Positions 34,912 through 44,617 are shown, numbered from the stretch's first letter. The stretch: 64,000 bases of DNA from Allostella sp. ATCC 35155 (GCA_006738865.1 AP019701.1:4212001-4276000), one strand, 5' to 3'. Made by a program: numbers and translations. The notes: generated by a model from the letters alone, not told the origin.

Positions 34912-37900
34912 ATGGTCCTCTCCGACGTCTCGATCAAGCGGCCGGTCTTCGCGACCGTGCTCAGCCTGTTGCTGCTCGTCCTCGGGCTCGCCGCCTTCCT
35001 GCGGCTCCAGATCCGGGAATATCCCGACATCGATCCGCCGATCGTCTCGATCTCGACCAACTACACCGGCGCTTCGGCCGAGGTGGTCGAGAACCAGGTG
35101 ACCGAGCCGCTGGAATCCGCGGTCGCCGGCATCGAGGCCATCAAGATCATCAACTCGGTCAGCCGCGACGAGCGGTCCGAGATCACCATCGAGTTCCATC
35201 TCGGCCGGGACATCGAATCGGCGGCGAACGACGTGCGCGACAAGGTCTCGCGCGTCCTCAACGACCTTCCGGACGGGGTCAAGACCCCGGTCATCGCCAA
35301 GGTCGACGCCGACGCACGCGCGATCATCTGGGTCGCCGTGGTCAGCGATCAGCGCTCGGCGCTCGAGCTCAGCGACTTCATCGACCGCCAGCTGAAGGAC
35401 CGCTTCTCGCTGATCGAGGGCGTCGCCAGCGTCATCATCTCCGGCGAGCGGCGCTATGCCATGCGCATCTGGCTGTCGCGCGAGGAAATGGCAGCCCGCG
35501 CGCTCACCGTCGCCGACATCGAGACGGCGCTGCGCAAGCAGAACGTCGAGCTGCCGAGCGGGCGCCTGGAATCGCGCAACCGCGAACTGACGGTGCGCAC
35601 GGACGCGCGCCTGGCGACGCCGGAAACCTTCGCCTCGATCGTGCTGAAGACGGACGCCTACGGCTATCAGGTGCGCCTCGGCGAGGTCGCGCGCATCGAG
35701 CGCGGCGCCGAGGACGAGCGCGGCCAGTTCCGGGTCGACGGGCGAACCGCCGTCGGCATGGGCATCGTGCGGCAGTCCAAGGGCAATACGATCGCCGTCG
35801 CCGAGGGCGTCAAGGCCGAGGTCGAGCGCCTTGCCGGCAACATTCCGGACGATATCCGGCTCGTCATCGGCTACGACGAGTCCGTCTTCATCGACCAGTC
35901 GATCCACGAGGTCTTCCACGCCCTGTCGGTCGCGGTCGGGCTCGTCGTCGTCGTCATCTTCCTTTTCCTGCGCTCCTGGCGGGCGACGATCATCCCGGCG
36001 GTCGCCATCCCGGTTTCCGTCATCGCGACCTTCATGGTGCTGGGCGCCATGGGCTTCTCGATCAACGTGCTGACGCTGCTGGCGCTGGTCCTGACCATCG
36101 GCCTCGTGGTCGACGACGCCATCGTCGTGCTCGAGAACATCGACCGGCGCATCGACGAGGGCGAGCCGCCGCTGCTCGCCGCCTATCGCGGCGCGCGCCA
36201 GATCGCCTTCGCCGTCATCGCCACGACCGCGGTACTGGTCGCCGTCTTCGTGCCGATCTCCTTCATGACGGGCACGACGGGGCGCCTGTTCACCGAGTTC
36301 GGCATCGCGCTCGCCGCCTCGGTGATCTTCTCCGGCTTCGTCGCCCTCAGCCTGACGCCGATGATGTGCTCGAAGCTGCTCCGGGCGAAGCAGAGCCACG
36401 GGCTGCTGTTCCGCGCGAGTCAGCGCTTCTTCGACGGCCTCACCGATGGCTATCACTGGCTGCTGGCGCGGGCGCTGGCGGCGCCGCTCGTCGTGCTGGC
36501 GCTCGCCGTCGCGGTATCGGCCACCGCCTACGGCTTCTATCAGGCGCTGCCGAAGGAGTTCGCCCCGGTCGAGGATCGCGGCATCGCGCTCATCCCGATT
36601 ACCGCTCCCGAGGGTTCCTCCCTCGCCTACACCGCCGAGGAGACCCGCAAGGTCGAGGAGATCATCCGGCCCTATATCGAGCGAGGCGAGGCGCGCTCGA
36701 TCTTCTCCATCGTCGCGCCCGGCCTGTCGCGCCCGGCGCCGGTCAACCGTTCGCTCATCATCCTGCGCTTCAAGCCGTGGAAGGAGCGGACGCGCAAGCA
36801 GCAGGCGATCGTCCAGGAGATCTTTCCCAAGCTGCTCGCCGTCCCCGGCATCCGCGCCTTCGCCGTCAATCCGCCGAGCCTCGGCCAGCGCGGCTACCAG
36901 CCGCCGGTCCAGGTCGTCATCGGCGGCTCGGACTACGAGACGGTCAAGGGATGGGCGGACCAGCTCATCGAGCGCCTGTCGACCAATCCAAGGCTTCTCA
37001 ACCTCGACACCGACTACCGGCTGACCCGACCCGAGCTGCGCGTCCATGTCGACCGCCCGAAGGCGGCCGCGCTCGGCGTGCCGATCGAGGATATCGGCCG
37101 CACGCTGGAGACCATGCTGGGCTCACGCGAGGTCACGACCTATGTCGACCGCTCGCGCGAATACAAGGTCATGGTCCAGGCGCGCGCCGAGGATCGCGTG
37201 CGCCCGGCCGATCTCGCGACCATCTTCGTGCGCTCGGCCACGACCCAGCAGCTCATTCCGCTGTCGAACCTGACGACGCTGACGGAGGTCGCGGGGCCGC
37301 CCCAGCTCACCCGCATGGACCGCCTGCCCTCGATCACCGTCTCGGCATCGCTGCCCCCCGGCTACGCGCTGGGCGACGCGCTGGCCGACATCGAACGCGC
37401 CACGGCCGAGGTGCTGCCGCCGCTCGCGCGCGTCGGCTACAAGGGTGCCTCGCTGGAGTACAAGGAGGCGTCCTCCAGCGTCTACGTCACCTTCGCGCTG
37501 GCCCTCCTCATCGTCTTCCTCGTGCTCGCGGCGCAGTTCGAGAGCTACATCCACCCCCTCATCATCATGCTCGCGGTGCCGCTGGCGGTGACCGGCGGCC
37601 TCGGCGCGCTGGTGCTGACGGGGCAGAGCCTCAACATCTACAGCCAGATCGGCATGATCCTGCTCATCGGACTGATGGCGAAGAACGGCATCCTCATCGT
37701 CGAGTTCGCCAACCAGCTGCGCGACGAGGGCATGACCATCCACGACGCCGTGCTCAAGGCGTCGGTCGTGCGCCTGCGGCCGATCCTGATGACCAGCATC
37801 GCCACCATCTTCGGCGCCGTGCCGCTGGCGGACGCGAGCGGTGCCGGCGCCGAGGCCCGCTCCGCGCTCGGTTGGGTCGTCATCGGCGGCATGGCGGTCT

Positions 37901-38052
37901 CGACCCTGATGACGCTGTTCCTGGTCCCGGCCCTTTACCTGCTGCTCGCCCGCTACACCAAGACGACGGGTGCCATCGCACGGGAGCTCGGCCAGCTCGA
38001 CCGCAACGTGCGCGACGTCGATCTTGCGCACCGGCCGGCGCCGGCGGAGTAA
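34912..38052 (+). CDS. RND multidrug efflux pump, AcrB/HAE1 family
   Basis: A 1046-residue trimeric inner-membrane transporter driven by protons. It has 12 predicted membrane segments with two large periplasmic loops. The proton relay is intact: paired aspartates in VVDDAIVVLENI and the lysine in MAKNGILIVEFANQ. The N-terminus SIKRPVFATVLSLLLL is typical. Residue patterns suggest the multidrug (HAE1) rather than the heavy-metal branch. It is co-transcribed with the adaptor. Substrates are unknown. Confidence 0.94.
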   Translation: MVLSDVSIKRPVFATVLSLLLLVLGLAAFLRLQIREYPDIDPPIVSISTNYTGASAEVVENQVTEPLESAVAGIEAIKIINSVSRDERSEITIEFHLGRDIESAANDVRDKVSRVLNDLPDGVKTPVIAKVDADARAIIWVAVVSDQRSALELSDFIDRQLKDRFSLIEGVASVIISGERRYAMRIWLSREEMAARALTVADIETALRKQNVELPSGRLESRNRELTVRTDARLATPETFASIVLKTDAYGYQVRLGEVARIERGAEDERGQFRVDGRTAVGMGIVRQSKGNTIAVAEGVKAEVERLAGNIPDDIRLVIGYDESVFIDQSIHEVFHALSVAVGLVVVVIFLFLRSWRATIIPAVAIPVSVIATFMVLGAMGFSINVLTLLALVLTIGLVVDDAIVVLENIDRRIDEGEPPLLAAYRGARQIAFAVIATTAVLVAVFVPISFMTGTTGRLFTEFGIALAASVIFSGFVALSLTPMMCSKLLRAKQSHGLLFRASQRFFDGLTDGYHWLLARALAAPLVVLALAVAVSATAYGFYQALPKEFAPVEDRGIALIPITAPEGSSLAYTAEETRKVEEIIRPYIERGEARSIFSIVAPGLSRPAPVNRSLIILRFKPWKERTRKQQAIVQEIFPKLLAVPGIRAFAVNPPSLGQRGYQPPVQVVIGGSDYETVKGWADQLIERLSTNPRLLNLDTDYRLTRPELRVHVDRPKAAALGVPIEDIGRTLETMLGSREVTTYVDRSREYKVMVQARAEDRVRPADLATIFVRSATTQQLIPLSNLTTLTEVAGPPQLTRMDRLPSITVSASLPPGYALGDALADIERATAEVLPPLARVGYKGASLEYKEASSSVYVTFALALLIVFLVLAAQFESYIHPLIIMLAVPLAVTGGLGALVLTGQSLNIYSQIGMILLIGLMAKNGILIVEFANQLRDEGMTIHDAVLKASVVRLRPILMTSIATIFGAVPLADASGAGAEARSALGWVVIGGMAVSTLMTLFLVPALYLLLARYTKTTGAIARELGQLDRNVRDVDLAHRPAPAE

Positions 38053-38104
38053 TCTGCCGGCGCGCGACTCGCGCAAGCCTCTCTTCCGCCAGCCCCCGGT
38101 CCCG

Positions 38105-39304
38105 ATGCGCACCGTCCTCTTCGCTGCCGAACTCGGCTACGGCTTCGGCCATGTCAGCCGCCTGATCGCCGTCGCCGATGCCCTGGAGCCGCTCGGCTAC
38201 CGGCCGGTGTTCGCCGTCGGCGACGTCTGCGAGACATTCCCGATTCTCGGCCATCGCCCCTGGCCGGTGATGCAGGCGCCCGTCAGCCGCGCCCTGCCCC
38301 ACCTCGCGCTCAACGACGCGCGCTACAAGGTCGGCCGTTTCTCCGACATTCTCTACTTCGTCGGCTACGGCAACCCGGACCTGCTGACGCCGCTGCTGCG
38401 GGCGTGGGACCAGCTCTTCCTGGCGGTCAAGCCCGACCTCATCGTCTGCGACTTCTCCCCGACGGTGACGCTCGCCGCCCGCGGCAGCATCCCCATCGTG
38501 GCGATCGGCGACGGCTTCTCGCAGCCGCCGAGCACGCCGGCGGAGTTCCCGACGCTGCGGGAAGAGGCCGAGAGCCAGGTGCCCCAGCAGGCGATCCTCG
38601 ACGTCGTGCGCCGGGTGCAGAAGGCGCGCCAGCGGCCCGAGCCCGAGCATCTGCCGTCGATCGTGGCCGGCGACCGCGAGTTCGTCTGCATCCTGCCCGA
38701 GTTCGATCCCTATGTCCGGGTGAGCCCGGGGCGGACCGCCGGGCCGCTGCGCCAGCTGCCGGAGATGCTGCCGCCCCCGCCCCCGGGCCGCGAGGTCTTC
38801 CTCTATCTCAGCGGCTCGTTCGAGAAGCTGACCGAGATCGGCCAGGGCCTGGCGGATGCCCAGGCGACCGGCCAGGCCTATATCCGCAACGCCTCGCGCC
38901 GGGTGACGGACGCCTTCGACCGCGTCGGCATCCGGGTCCTGTCCGAGGTGCTGCCGCGCGACGAGTTCCGAGCGGCGGTCGGACGGGCGCGCTGCGTCAT
39001 CCATCATGGCGGCGTCGGCACCAGCCAGGACATGCTGGCGCTCGGCCGGCCGCAGATCCTGGCCCCCACCAGCTTCGAGCAGCAGCTCACGGCCGACGTG
39101 CTCTTCCGCTTCCGCGTCGGCGGCCGCCTGCGCCAGGGGCTGACCGCGGAGGCGGTCGCCAACGCCCTGCGCTCGGCCTTCCAGGACGACGATCTCGCCG
39201 GCCGGGCGCAGCGTGCGGCCGAGACCGTCGCCAGCCAGGGCCGGGCGCCGGCGATGCCGGACATCATCGCCGCCTGCAACGCGCTGTCCGGCATCGCGGC
39301 CTGA
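38105..39304 (+). CDS. UGT-type (GT-B) glycosyltransferase
   Basis: A 399-residue enzyme resembling MGT/UGT glycosyltransferases that decorate small molecules or lipids. The N-terminus FAAELGYGFGHVSRLIAVADAL is the acceptor domain start. The donor-binding signature is RCVIHHGGVGTSQDMLALGRP, running to FEQQLTADV, in the C-terminal domain. No membrane segment or signal is present. It starts 52 bases after the pump stop on the same strand; co-transcription is possible but unproven. Acceptor unknown. Confidence 0.82.
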   Translation: MRTVLFAAELGYGFGHVSRLIAVADALEPLGYRPVFAVGDVCETFPILGHRPWPVMQAPVSRALPHLALNDARYKVGRFSDILYFVGYGNPDLLTPLLRAWDQLFLAVKPDLIVCDFSPTVTLAARGSIPIVAIGDGFSQPPSTPAEFPTLREEAESQVPQQAILDVVRRVQKARQRPEPEHLPSIVAGDREFVCILPEFDPYVRVSPGRTAGPLRQLPEMLPPPPPGREVFLYLSGSFEKLTEIGQGLADAQATGQAYIRNASRRVTDAFDRVGIRVLSEVLPRDEFRAAVGRARCVIHHGGVGTSQDMLALGRPQILAPTSFEQQLTADVLFRFRVGGRLRQGLTAEAVANALRSAFQDDDLAGRAQRAAETVASQGRAPAMPDIIAACNALSGIAA

Positions 39305-39360
39305 AGCGACCGCTGCCGGGCTCTATGCGCCGGACGGCCGCTCGGCTAGGTTCCGCGCCC

Positions 39361-40467
39361 ATGGATACCGACTTTATCGTCATCGGCGGCGGCATCGCGG
39401 GCGCATCGGCCGGATGCGAACTCGCTGCCCACGGCCGCGTCGTCGTGCTCGAGCGCGAGGACGCCCCCGGGTACCACACGACCGGCCGCTCGGCCGCGCT
39501 CTATACCGAGAACTACGGCAACCGCGTCATCCGTGTGCTGACGATCGCGAGCAAGCCGTTCTTCGACGCGCACGGCTTCCTCGCCGCGCGCGGCGTCGTC
39601 TTCGTCGGCACCGCCGAGCAGGATGCCGCGATCGACCGCGCGCTCGCCGACGGCAAGTCGTTCCCGCAGACCTTCGAGGAGATCTCCAAGGCGGAGGCGC
39701 TGCGGCTGCTGCCCATCCTGCGGGACGACTATTTCGCCCGCGCGATCCACGAGCCGGACGCGACCGACATGGACGTGCACGGCATCCACCAGGCCTTCCT
39801 CCGGACCCTGCGCGAGCGGGGCGGACAGCTGGTCACGGCCACGGGCGATGCCGTCGCCAACCGCACCGCCACGGGCTGGGAGGTCGAGACCCGGCAGGGC
39901 CGGTTCCGCGCGCCGGTCGTGGTCAATGCCGCCGGCGCCTGGGCCGACGCCGTCGCCAAGGCGGCCGGAGTGCGGACGATCGGGCTTGTCCCGAAAAGGC
40001 GCACCGCGATCACCTTCGACGCGCCGGCAGAGACGCCGGTGCATGGCTGGCCGATGGGCCTCGACATCGAGGAAACCTTCTACTTCAAGCCGGAGGCCGG
40101 CCGCGTCCTCGCCTCGCCCGCCGACGAGACGCCGTCCGAACCCTGCGATGCCCAGGCCGACGAGTACGACGTCGCCGTCTGCGTCGACCGCATCGAGCGC
40201 GCCACCACCTTGCAGGTGCGCCGCATCACCCATCGCTGGGCCGGGCTGCGGAGCTTCGTCGCCGACAAGACGCCGGTCGTCGGCGAGGCGCCCGACGCGC
40301 CCGGCTTCTTCTGGTGCGCCGGCCAGGGCGGCTACGGCATCATGACCTCGCCGGCGATGGGCCGCGTGGTCGCCGCGCTGGCGTCCGGCGCGGCGCTTCC
40401 GGCCGATCTGGCGGCAATGGGCCTGACCGCGGGCGACCTCGCGCCGCAGCGGCTCCAGACCGCCTGA
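39361..40467 (+). CDS. FAD-dependent D-amino-acid dehydrogenase, D-arginine dehydrogenase-like
   Basis: A 368-residue flavoenzyme of the DAO superfamily that oxidises D-amino acids to 2-oxo acids. The FAD dinucleotide fold is IVIGGGIAGASAGCELAAHG. Side by side with Pseudomonas aeruginosa D-arginine dehydrogenase (recalled, not searched) it shares GYHTTGRSAALYT, VVNAAGAWADAVA, the PKRR motif, ETFYFKPEAG, TTLQVRRITHRWAGLRSFVAD and FFWCAGQGGYGI. It is close enough to propose the same class, probably preferring basic or bulky D-amino acids. An ArsR-family regulator starts six bases after it. Confidence 0.85.
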   Translation: MDTDFIVIGGGIAGASAGCELAAHGRVVVLEREDAPGYHTTGRSAALYTENYGNRVIRVLTIASKPFFDAHGFLAARGVVFVGTAEQDAAIDRALADGKSFPQTFEEISKAEALRLLPILRDDYFARAIHEPDATDMDVHGIHQAFLRTLRERGGQLVTATGDAVANRTATGWEVETRQGRFRAPVVVNAAGAWADAVAKAAGVRTIGLVPKRRTAITFDAPAETPVHGWPMGLDIEETFYFKPEAGRVLASPADETPSEPCDAQADEYDVAVCVDRIERATTLQVRRITHRWAGLRSFVADKTPVVGEAPDAPGFFWCAGQGGYGIMTSPAMGRVVAALASGAALPADLAAMGLTAGDLAPQRLQTA

Positions 40468-40473
40468 GCGGCC

Positions 40474-40776
40474 ATGCCCGATCCGGCCGTCCTGCGCGGC
40501 CACGCCGAACGCGCGGCACAGCTGATGAAGGCGCTGAGCAATCCGCACCGCCTGATGGTCCTCTGCCATCTCGCCGAGCGGGAGCGGTCGGTCGGCGAAC
40601 TCGGAACCCTGGTCGGGCTCGGCCAGTCGGCGCTGTCGCAGCACCTCGCGCGGCTGCGCGCCGACGGGCTGGTCAAGACCCGGCGCGACCGGCAGACCAT
40701 TCACTACTCGCTCGACGGCGAGGCCGCGATGCGGGTAATGAAGACACTGTACGAGATCTATTGCCGCGACGGCTGA
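40474..40776 (+). CDS. ArsR-family repressor with SqrR/BigR-type dithiol
   Basis: A 100-residue winged-helix repressor. The recognition helix region is GLGQSALSQHLARLRADGLV, followed by the beta wing RRDRQTIHYSL. The metal-type ELCVCDL motif is absent. It carries exactly two cysteines, Cys31 (VLCHLAE) and Cys97 (EIYCRDG). The 66-residue spacing equals that of the sensing cysteines of SqrR (41/107) and BigR (42/108), which form a polysulfide link on reaction with persulfides. It probably senses reactive sulfur or redox state. It is six bases after the flavoenzyme gene and 43 bases before the RTX gene. Confidence 0.85.
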   Translation: MPDPAVLRGHAERAAQLMKALSNPHRLMVLCHLAERERSVGELGTLVGLGQSALSQHLARLRADGLVKTRRDRQTIHYSLDGEAAMRVMKTLYEIYCRDG

Positions 40777-40819
40777 CGGGTCGATGGCCCGCCACGCCCG
40801 ACCGGCGGAGGAACGGGGC

Positions 40820-42751
40820 ATGGCCACGCTGGCGGGAACGGCCGCCAACGATCAGCTCTTCGGGACGGCCGAACGGGATTCCATCATCGGCCTTGCCGGG
40901 CACGATCTGCTGGACGGCGGCGACGGCGACGACACGATCGACGGCGGTGCCGGCTTCTTCGACCGGCTGTCCGGCGGCGGCGGCGGCGACTGGCTGACCG
41001 ATCCCGACGGCGTTGCGGCGATCGACGGCGGCGGCGGCGACGACACGATCGACATCGCCTTCGCGCCCGACTGGCGCAACGAATCCGGCACGCCGCGGGC
41101 GCCGGAGGTGGTCGGCGGGGACGGTGCGGACAGCATCTCGGTCGTCCTCGTCAATCCCGAGGCCACCGTCGAGATCCGCGGCGACGGGGCGAGCCCCGCC
41201 GGCCCCGGCGGCGACGACACCATCGTCGTCGGCGGCACCTACGCCCGCGCCATCGGCATCCTCGGCGGCGGGAACAATCTCTATTTCGGCGGCCAGTTCC
41301 TCGACCAGGTCCAGGGCGGCGACGACCGCGACACCGTGTTCGCGGCCGGCGGCGACGACCTGCTGGACGGCGGCGGCGGCGACGACTGGCTGGACGGCAG
41401 CTTCGGCCGGGACACGCTCGAAGGCAGCGACGGCGCGGACCGGCTGATCGGCGGCGATGGCGACGACCATCTCGAGGGCGAAGCGGGCGCCGACACACTC
41501 GACGGCGGCACCGGGCACGACCTCGCCTTCGGCGGCGCCGGAGACGATCTCGCGGTCGGGGGCGAGGGCAACGACTGGATCGAGGGCGGGCTCGATCGCG
41601 ACACGCTCGACGGCGGCGCGGGCAATGACGTCCTCGACGGCGGCAGCGAGAGCGACCTCGTCGCCGGCGGCGCCGGCGACGATACGCTGCGCGGCGGCAC
41701 CGGCGACGATTTCGTCCAAGGCGGGGCCGGCAACGACCTCGTCTATGGCGAGGCCGGCTTTCTCGACTCCATGGTCGGCGGCGCCGGCGACGACACCATC
41801 TTCGCCGACGACGGCGCCGCCCTGGTCGATGGCGGGATGGGCGACGACAGCATCTTCCTGCGCTTCGCCGAAGGCTGGGACAATGACGACTTCCCCGGCA
41901 CGCTGCCCGTCTTCAACGGCGTCTACGGCAGCGCCGGCGACGACACCGTCAATCTCGACGGCGCCTACGGCACCGCCCATGTCTGGCTCGGCCAGGGCTA
42001 CGACGACTATACCGGCGGCGTCGGCCAGGACATGGTCAGCGGCGACCGCGGGGTCGACTTCCTGCTTGGCAACGGCGACGCCGACACGCTCGACGGCGGG
42101 GCCGACGGGGACTTCCTCTCCGGCGGGTCGGCCAGCGACCTGCTCGTCGGGCAGGATGGCGCTGATTCGATCTGGGGCGACCAGCCGCCGGTCGACGGCC
42201 CATGGCCGGAGCGCCCGGAAGACGGCGACGACACCCTGCTCGGCGGCGGCGGCGACGATCTGATCGTCACCAGCGGGGGCAACGATCTCGCCTATGGCGG
42301 CGGAGGTTCGGATACGATCTACGCCGTCTCCGGGGCCGACACCCTGCATGGCGATGCCGGGTTCGACTATCTCTACGCGGGCCGCGGGCCGGCCACCCTG
42401 GCGGGCGGGGATGGGTTCGACACCTACTATGTCGGCTGGGGCGACGGGCCGGTCACGATCATCGACGACAATGCGGACGGCGAGGGCAACGGCCTCGTTC
42501 TTTACTGGGGCTCCGGCGACGGCCCCTACAAGCGCCTCGATTTCGAGCAGACGTTCCGTGATCTGGACGAGGATGGAACGCTGACGATCTATCTCGCCGA
42601 CGGCTCCGGCGTCGTCCGGCTCGACCCGACCGTCGTAGATATCCTGAACATCTACGACGTCGGCCCCGACCTCATCCCCGGGTCCGCCGACGACATCGTT
42701 CAGGAGTACCGATGGAACGGAGTGGACTACATCCCGTGGGCCATGGCCTGA
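40820..42751 (+). CDS. RTX/hemolysin-type calcium-binding repeat protein
   Basis: A 643-residue acidic secreted protein built mostly of glycine-aspartate nonapeptides of the form GGxGxDxxx (for example GGAGNDVLDGG, GGAGDDTLRGG), well over twenty units from residue 15 to about 560. They fold as a calcium-bound beta roll. No catalytic domain was recognised. The C-terminal 90 residues without repeats probably carry the type I secretion signal. The start at 40820 has GGAGGAACGGGGC directly before it; the ATG at 40784 does not. No type I exporter gene is nearby, so it must be supplied elsewhere. Confidence 0.85.
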   Translation: MATLAGTAANDQLFGTAERDSIIGLAGHDLLDGGDGDDTIDGGAGFFDRLSGGGGGDWLTDPDGVAAIDGGGGDDTIDIAFAPDWRNESGTPRAPEVVGGDGADSISVVLVNPEATVEIRGDGASPAGPGGDDTIVVGGTYARAIGILGGGNNLYFGGQFLDQVQGGDDRDTVFAAGGDDLLDGGGGDDWLDGSFGRDTLEGSDGADRLIGGDGDDHLEGEAGADTLDGGTGHDLAFGGAGDDLAVGGEGNDWIEGGLDRDTLDGGAGNDVLDGGSESDLVAGGAGDDTLRGGTGDDFVQGGAGNDLVYGEAGFLDSMVGGAGDDTIFADDGAALVDGGMGDDSIFLRFAEGWDNDDFPGTLPVFNGVYGSAGDDTVNLDGAYGTAHVWLGQGYDDYTGGVGQDMVSGDRGVDFLLGNGDADTLDGGADGDFLSGGSASDLLVGQDGADSIWGDQPPVDGPWPERPEDGDDTLLGGGGDDLIVTSGGNDLAYGGGGSDTIYAVSGADTLHGDAGFDYLYAGRGPATLAGGDGFDTYYVGWGDGPVTIIDDNADGEGNGLVLYWGSGDGPYKRLDFEQTFRDLDEDGTLTIYLADGSGVVRLDPTVVDILNIYDVGPDLIPGSADDIVQEYRWNGVDYIPWAMA

Positions 42752-42769
42752 GGGCCGTCGGCTCCGGCT

Positions 42770-43051
42770 CTACTTCATCTCGACCTCGATGAAGGCCAGC
42801 TCGCTCGTGCCGCCGTTGATCACGTCGTGCTCGACGCCGGCGTCCCGGTAATAGGGCACGCCCAGCTTGAGCGGTGCCTCGCGGTCGCCGTCGGGCGTGC
42901 GCAGCAGCAGCGTGCCGTCGGTGATCGGCACGACGACATAGTTGAACTCGTGCCGGTGCCAGCCGGTGGCCGCACCCGGCGCGAAGCGCCATTCGGTGAC
43001 CCGCACCCGCTCATTGTCGACGAACACCGTAGGCTTGGCCGCTTCGCTCAT
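42770..43051 (-). CDS. Small cupin-domain protein
   Basis: A 93-residue single cupin barrel. The first motif is [17 protein letters not shown], with His and Glu metal ligands, and the second is near [15 protein letters not shown]. Small cupins of this kind bind metal ions and may be isomerases, lyases or accessory factors; the sequence does not say which. The start codon lies only 15 bases from the divergent HAD gene start. Confidence 0.8.
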   Translation of the reverse strand: MSEAAKPTVFVDNERVRVTEWRFAPGAATGWHRHEFNYVVVPITDGTLLLRTPDGDREAPLKLGVPYYRDAGVEHDVINGGTSELAFIEVEMK

Positions 43052-43066
43052 CGGAGGAACTCCCGC

Positions 43067-43723
43067 TTGGTGGACCGCACTGTAGACCTGGTCATCTTCG
43101 ATTGCGACGGCGTGCTGATCGACAGCGAGCTGATCGCCTGCCGCACCGCCGCCGAGACGCTGACCGAGTTCGGCTTCCCGATCACGCTCGACGAGTATCT
43201 GGGCTTCGTCGGGCGCAGCGCCCGCGACATCCAGGCGGTCCTGGAGGGGCGCTTCGGCCCGATGCCGACGGAGATGCGCGCGACCGAGCGCCGACGCCTG
43301 TTCGCGCGCTTCGCGGAGGAGTTGCAGCCGATGCCCGGGGTTGCGGAGACGGTGGCGGCCCTGGCGCGGCCGGTCTGCGTCGCCTCCAGCAGCGACCATG
43401 AGCGGCTCGACCTGACGCTGGGCGTCACCGGCTTGGCACCGCTCTTCCGCCCGCACGTGTTCAGCGCGACGGAGGTGGCGCGGGGCAAGCCAGCGCCCGA
43501 CCTCTTCCTCCACGCCGCCGGCCGCCTCGGAATCGCCCCGGCGGCCTGCCTCGTCGTCGAGGACAGCCCGGCCGGCATCACGGCGGCGGTCGCCGCCGGC
43601 ATGCGCGCGGTCGGCTTCGTCGGCGGCGGCCATTGCGGCCCCGCCCACGCCGAGCGCCTGCGCGCGGCAGGGGCCGGATGCATCGTCGACCGCCTGTCGG
43701 CGGTCACCGCGATCGCCGGCTGA
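43067..43723 (+). CDS. HAD-superfamily hydrolase (beta-phosphoglucomutase/phosphatase type)
   Basis: A 218-residue phosphatase-like protein. The nucleophile motif is [11 protein letters not shown], motif II is ASSSDHERL, and the lysine and acidic motifs are [10 protein letters not shown] and [12 protein letters not shown], all complete, with a helical cap between. It is likely a sugar-phosphate or phosphoglycolate-type phosphatase; the substrate is open. The start is either TTG 43067 or GTG 43070, both behind the same GGAGG (43053-43057); TTG has the better spacing of nine bases. Confidence 0.85.
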   Translation: MVDRTVDLVIFDCDGVLIDSELIACRTAAETLTEFGFPITLDEYLGFVGRSARDIQAVLEGRFGPMPTEMRATERRRLFARFAEELQPMPGVAETVAALARPVCVASSSDHERLDLTLGVTGLAPLFRPHVFSATEVARGKPAPDLFLHAAGRLGIAPAACLVVEDSPAGITAAVAAGMRAVGFVGGGHCGPAHAERLRAAGAGCIVDRLSAVTAIAG

Positions 43724-43753
43724 GGCAACGCCCCTTCAGCCGGCGCAGGGTCG

Positions 43754-44617
43754 TCAGCCGGCGGCGCGCTGGCTGCCCCGGGTCTCGCCGTGGGCATAGT
43801 CCCAGTAGAGTTCGCGGGCCTGGCGGTAGAACGGTCCGGGCTGGAGTGCGCGCTCCTCGATCCGGGTGACGGGAACGACCTTGGCGTAGTTGCCGGTCGA
43901 GAAGACCTCGTCGGCGGTCATCACCTCCGAATATGCGATGGTCCGCTCATGCACCGTGACGCCGGCGCTGCGCAGCAACTCGATGACCCGGCCGCGGGTG
44001 ATGCCGGCGAGGAAGGTGCCGTTGAGGACGGGGGTATGGACCTCGCCGCCCCGGGCGATGAAGAGGTTGGAACTGGCGAACTCAGCGACGTTGCCGTGCA
44101 TGTCGAGCATGACGGCGGCGTCGAAGCCGCGGGCGCGCACCTCCGCCTGGGCACGGGCGCTGTTGGGGTAGAGGCAGCCCGCCTTGGCGTCGGTCGGCGC
44201 GATTTCCGGCGAGGGCCGGCGGAAGCGCGACAGCGAGGCGCTGAAACCCGTCGGCTTCGGCATCGGCGACTCGTAGACGGCGAGCGCGAACTGGGTGCTG
44301 TCCGGGTCGGGCTCGACGCCGCCGCTCTCGGCCCAGAACATCGGCCGGATGTAGAGTTCCGCGGTCTCGGAGAAGCGGGCGATGCCCTCGCGCGCGATCG
44401 TCTCGATCTCGTCGGCCGCACGGCCCGGCTTCATTCCCAGCGAATGGGCGGAGCGGATGACCCGCTGGCAATGCAGGTCGAGATCGGGCGCCTGTCCCTC
44501 GAAGGCGCGCGCGCCGTCGAAGACCGTGCAGCACAGCCAGGCGGCCTGGGTCAGCGGCCCCATCAGCTTCGGGTTGCCCTCGTGCCACGCGCCTTCGAAG
44601 TAGGTCCAGGCTGCCAT
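43754..44617 (-). CDS. ilvE: Branched-chain amino acid aminotransferase-like (class IV PLP enzyme)
   Basis: A 287-residue fold-type IV aminotransferase. The PLP lysine is in PTDAKAGCLYPNSA; the cofactor-phosphate regions are MLDMHGNVAEFASSNLF and FLAGITRGRVIELL. Members transfer amino groups between leucine, isoleucine or valine and 2-oxoglutarate; some act on D-amino acids or aminodeoxychorismate. The branched-chain label is the best fit but not certain. The gene is monocistronic, in a 127-base gap after the DUF1330 gene, and convergent with the HAD gene. Confidence 0.85.
   Translation of the reverse strand: MAAWTYFEGAWHEGNPKLMGPLTQAAWLCCTVFDGARAFEGQAPDLDLHCQRVIRSAHSLGMKPGRAADEIETIAREGIARFSETAELYIRPMFWAESGGVEPDPDSTQFALAVYESPMPKPTGFSASLSRFRRPSPEIAPTDAKAGCLYPNSARAQAEVRARGFDAAVMLDMHGNVAEFASSNLFIARGGEVHTPVLNGTFLAGITRGRVIELLRSAGVTVHERTIAYSEVMTADEVFSTGNYAKVVPVTRIEERALQPGPFYRQARELYWDYAHGETRGSQRAAG

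Noticed and set aside
34771..37047. A 758-codon minus-strand open frame
   Set aside because: Antisense to the RND pump gene; repetitive Asp/Arg/Gly translation typical of a shadow frame.
40900..42400. Repetitive DNA that could be read as a CRISPR-like or satellite array
   Set aside because: The periodicity follows the coding frame of RTX nonapeptides; there are no identical repeats with unique spacers.
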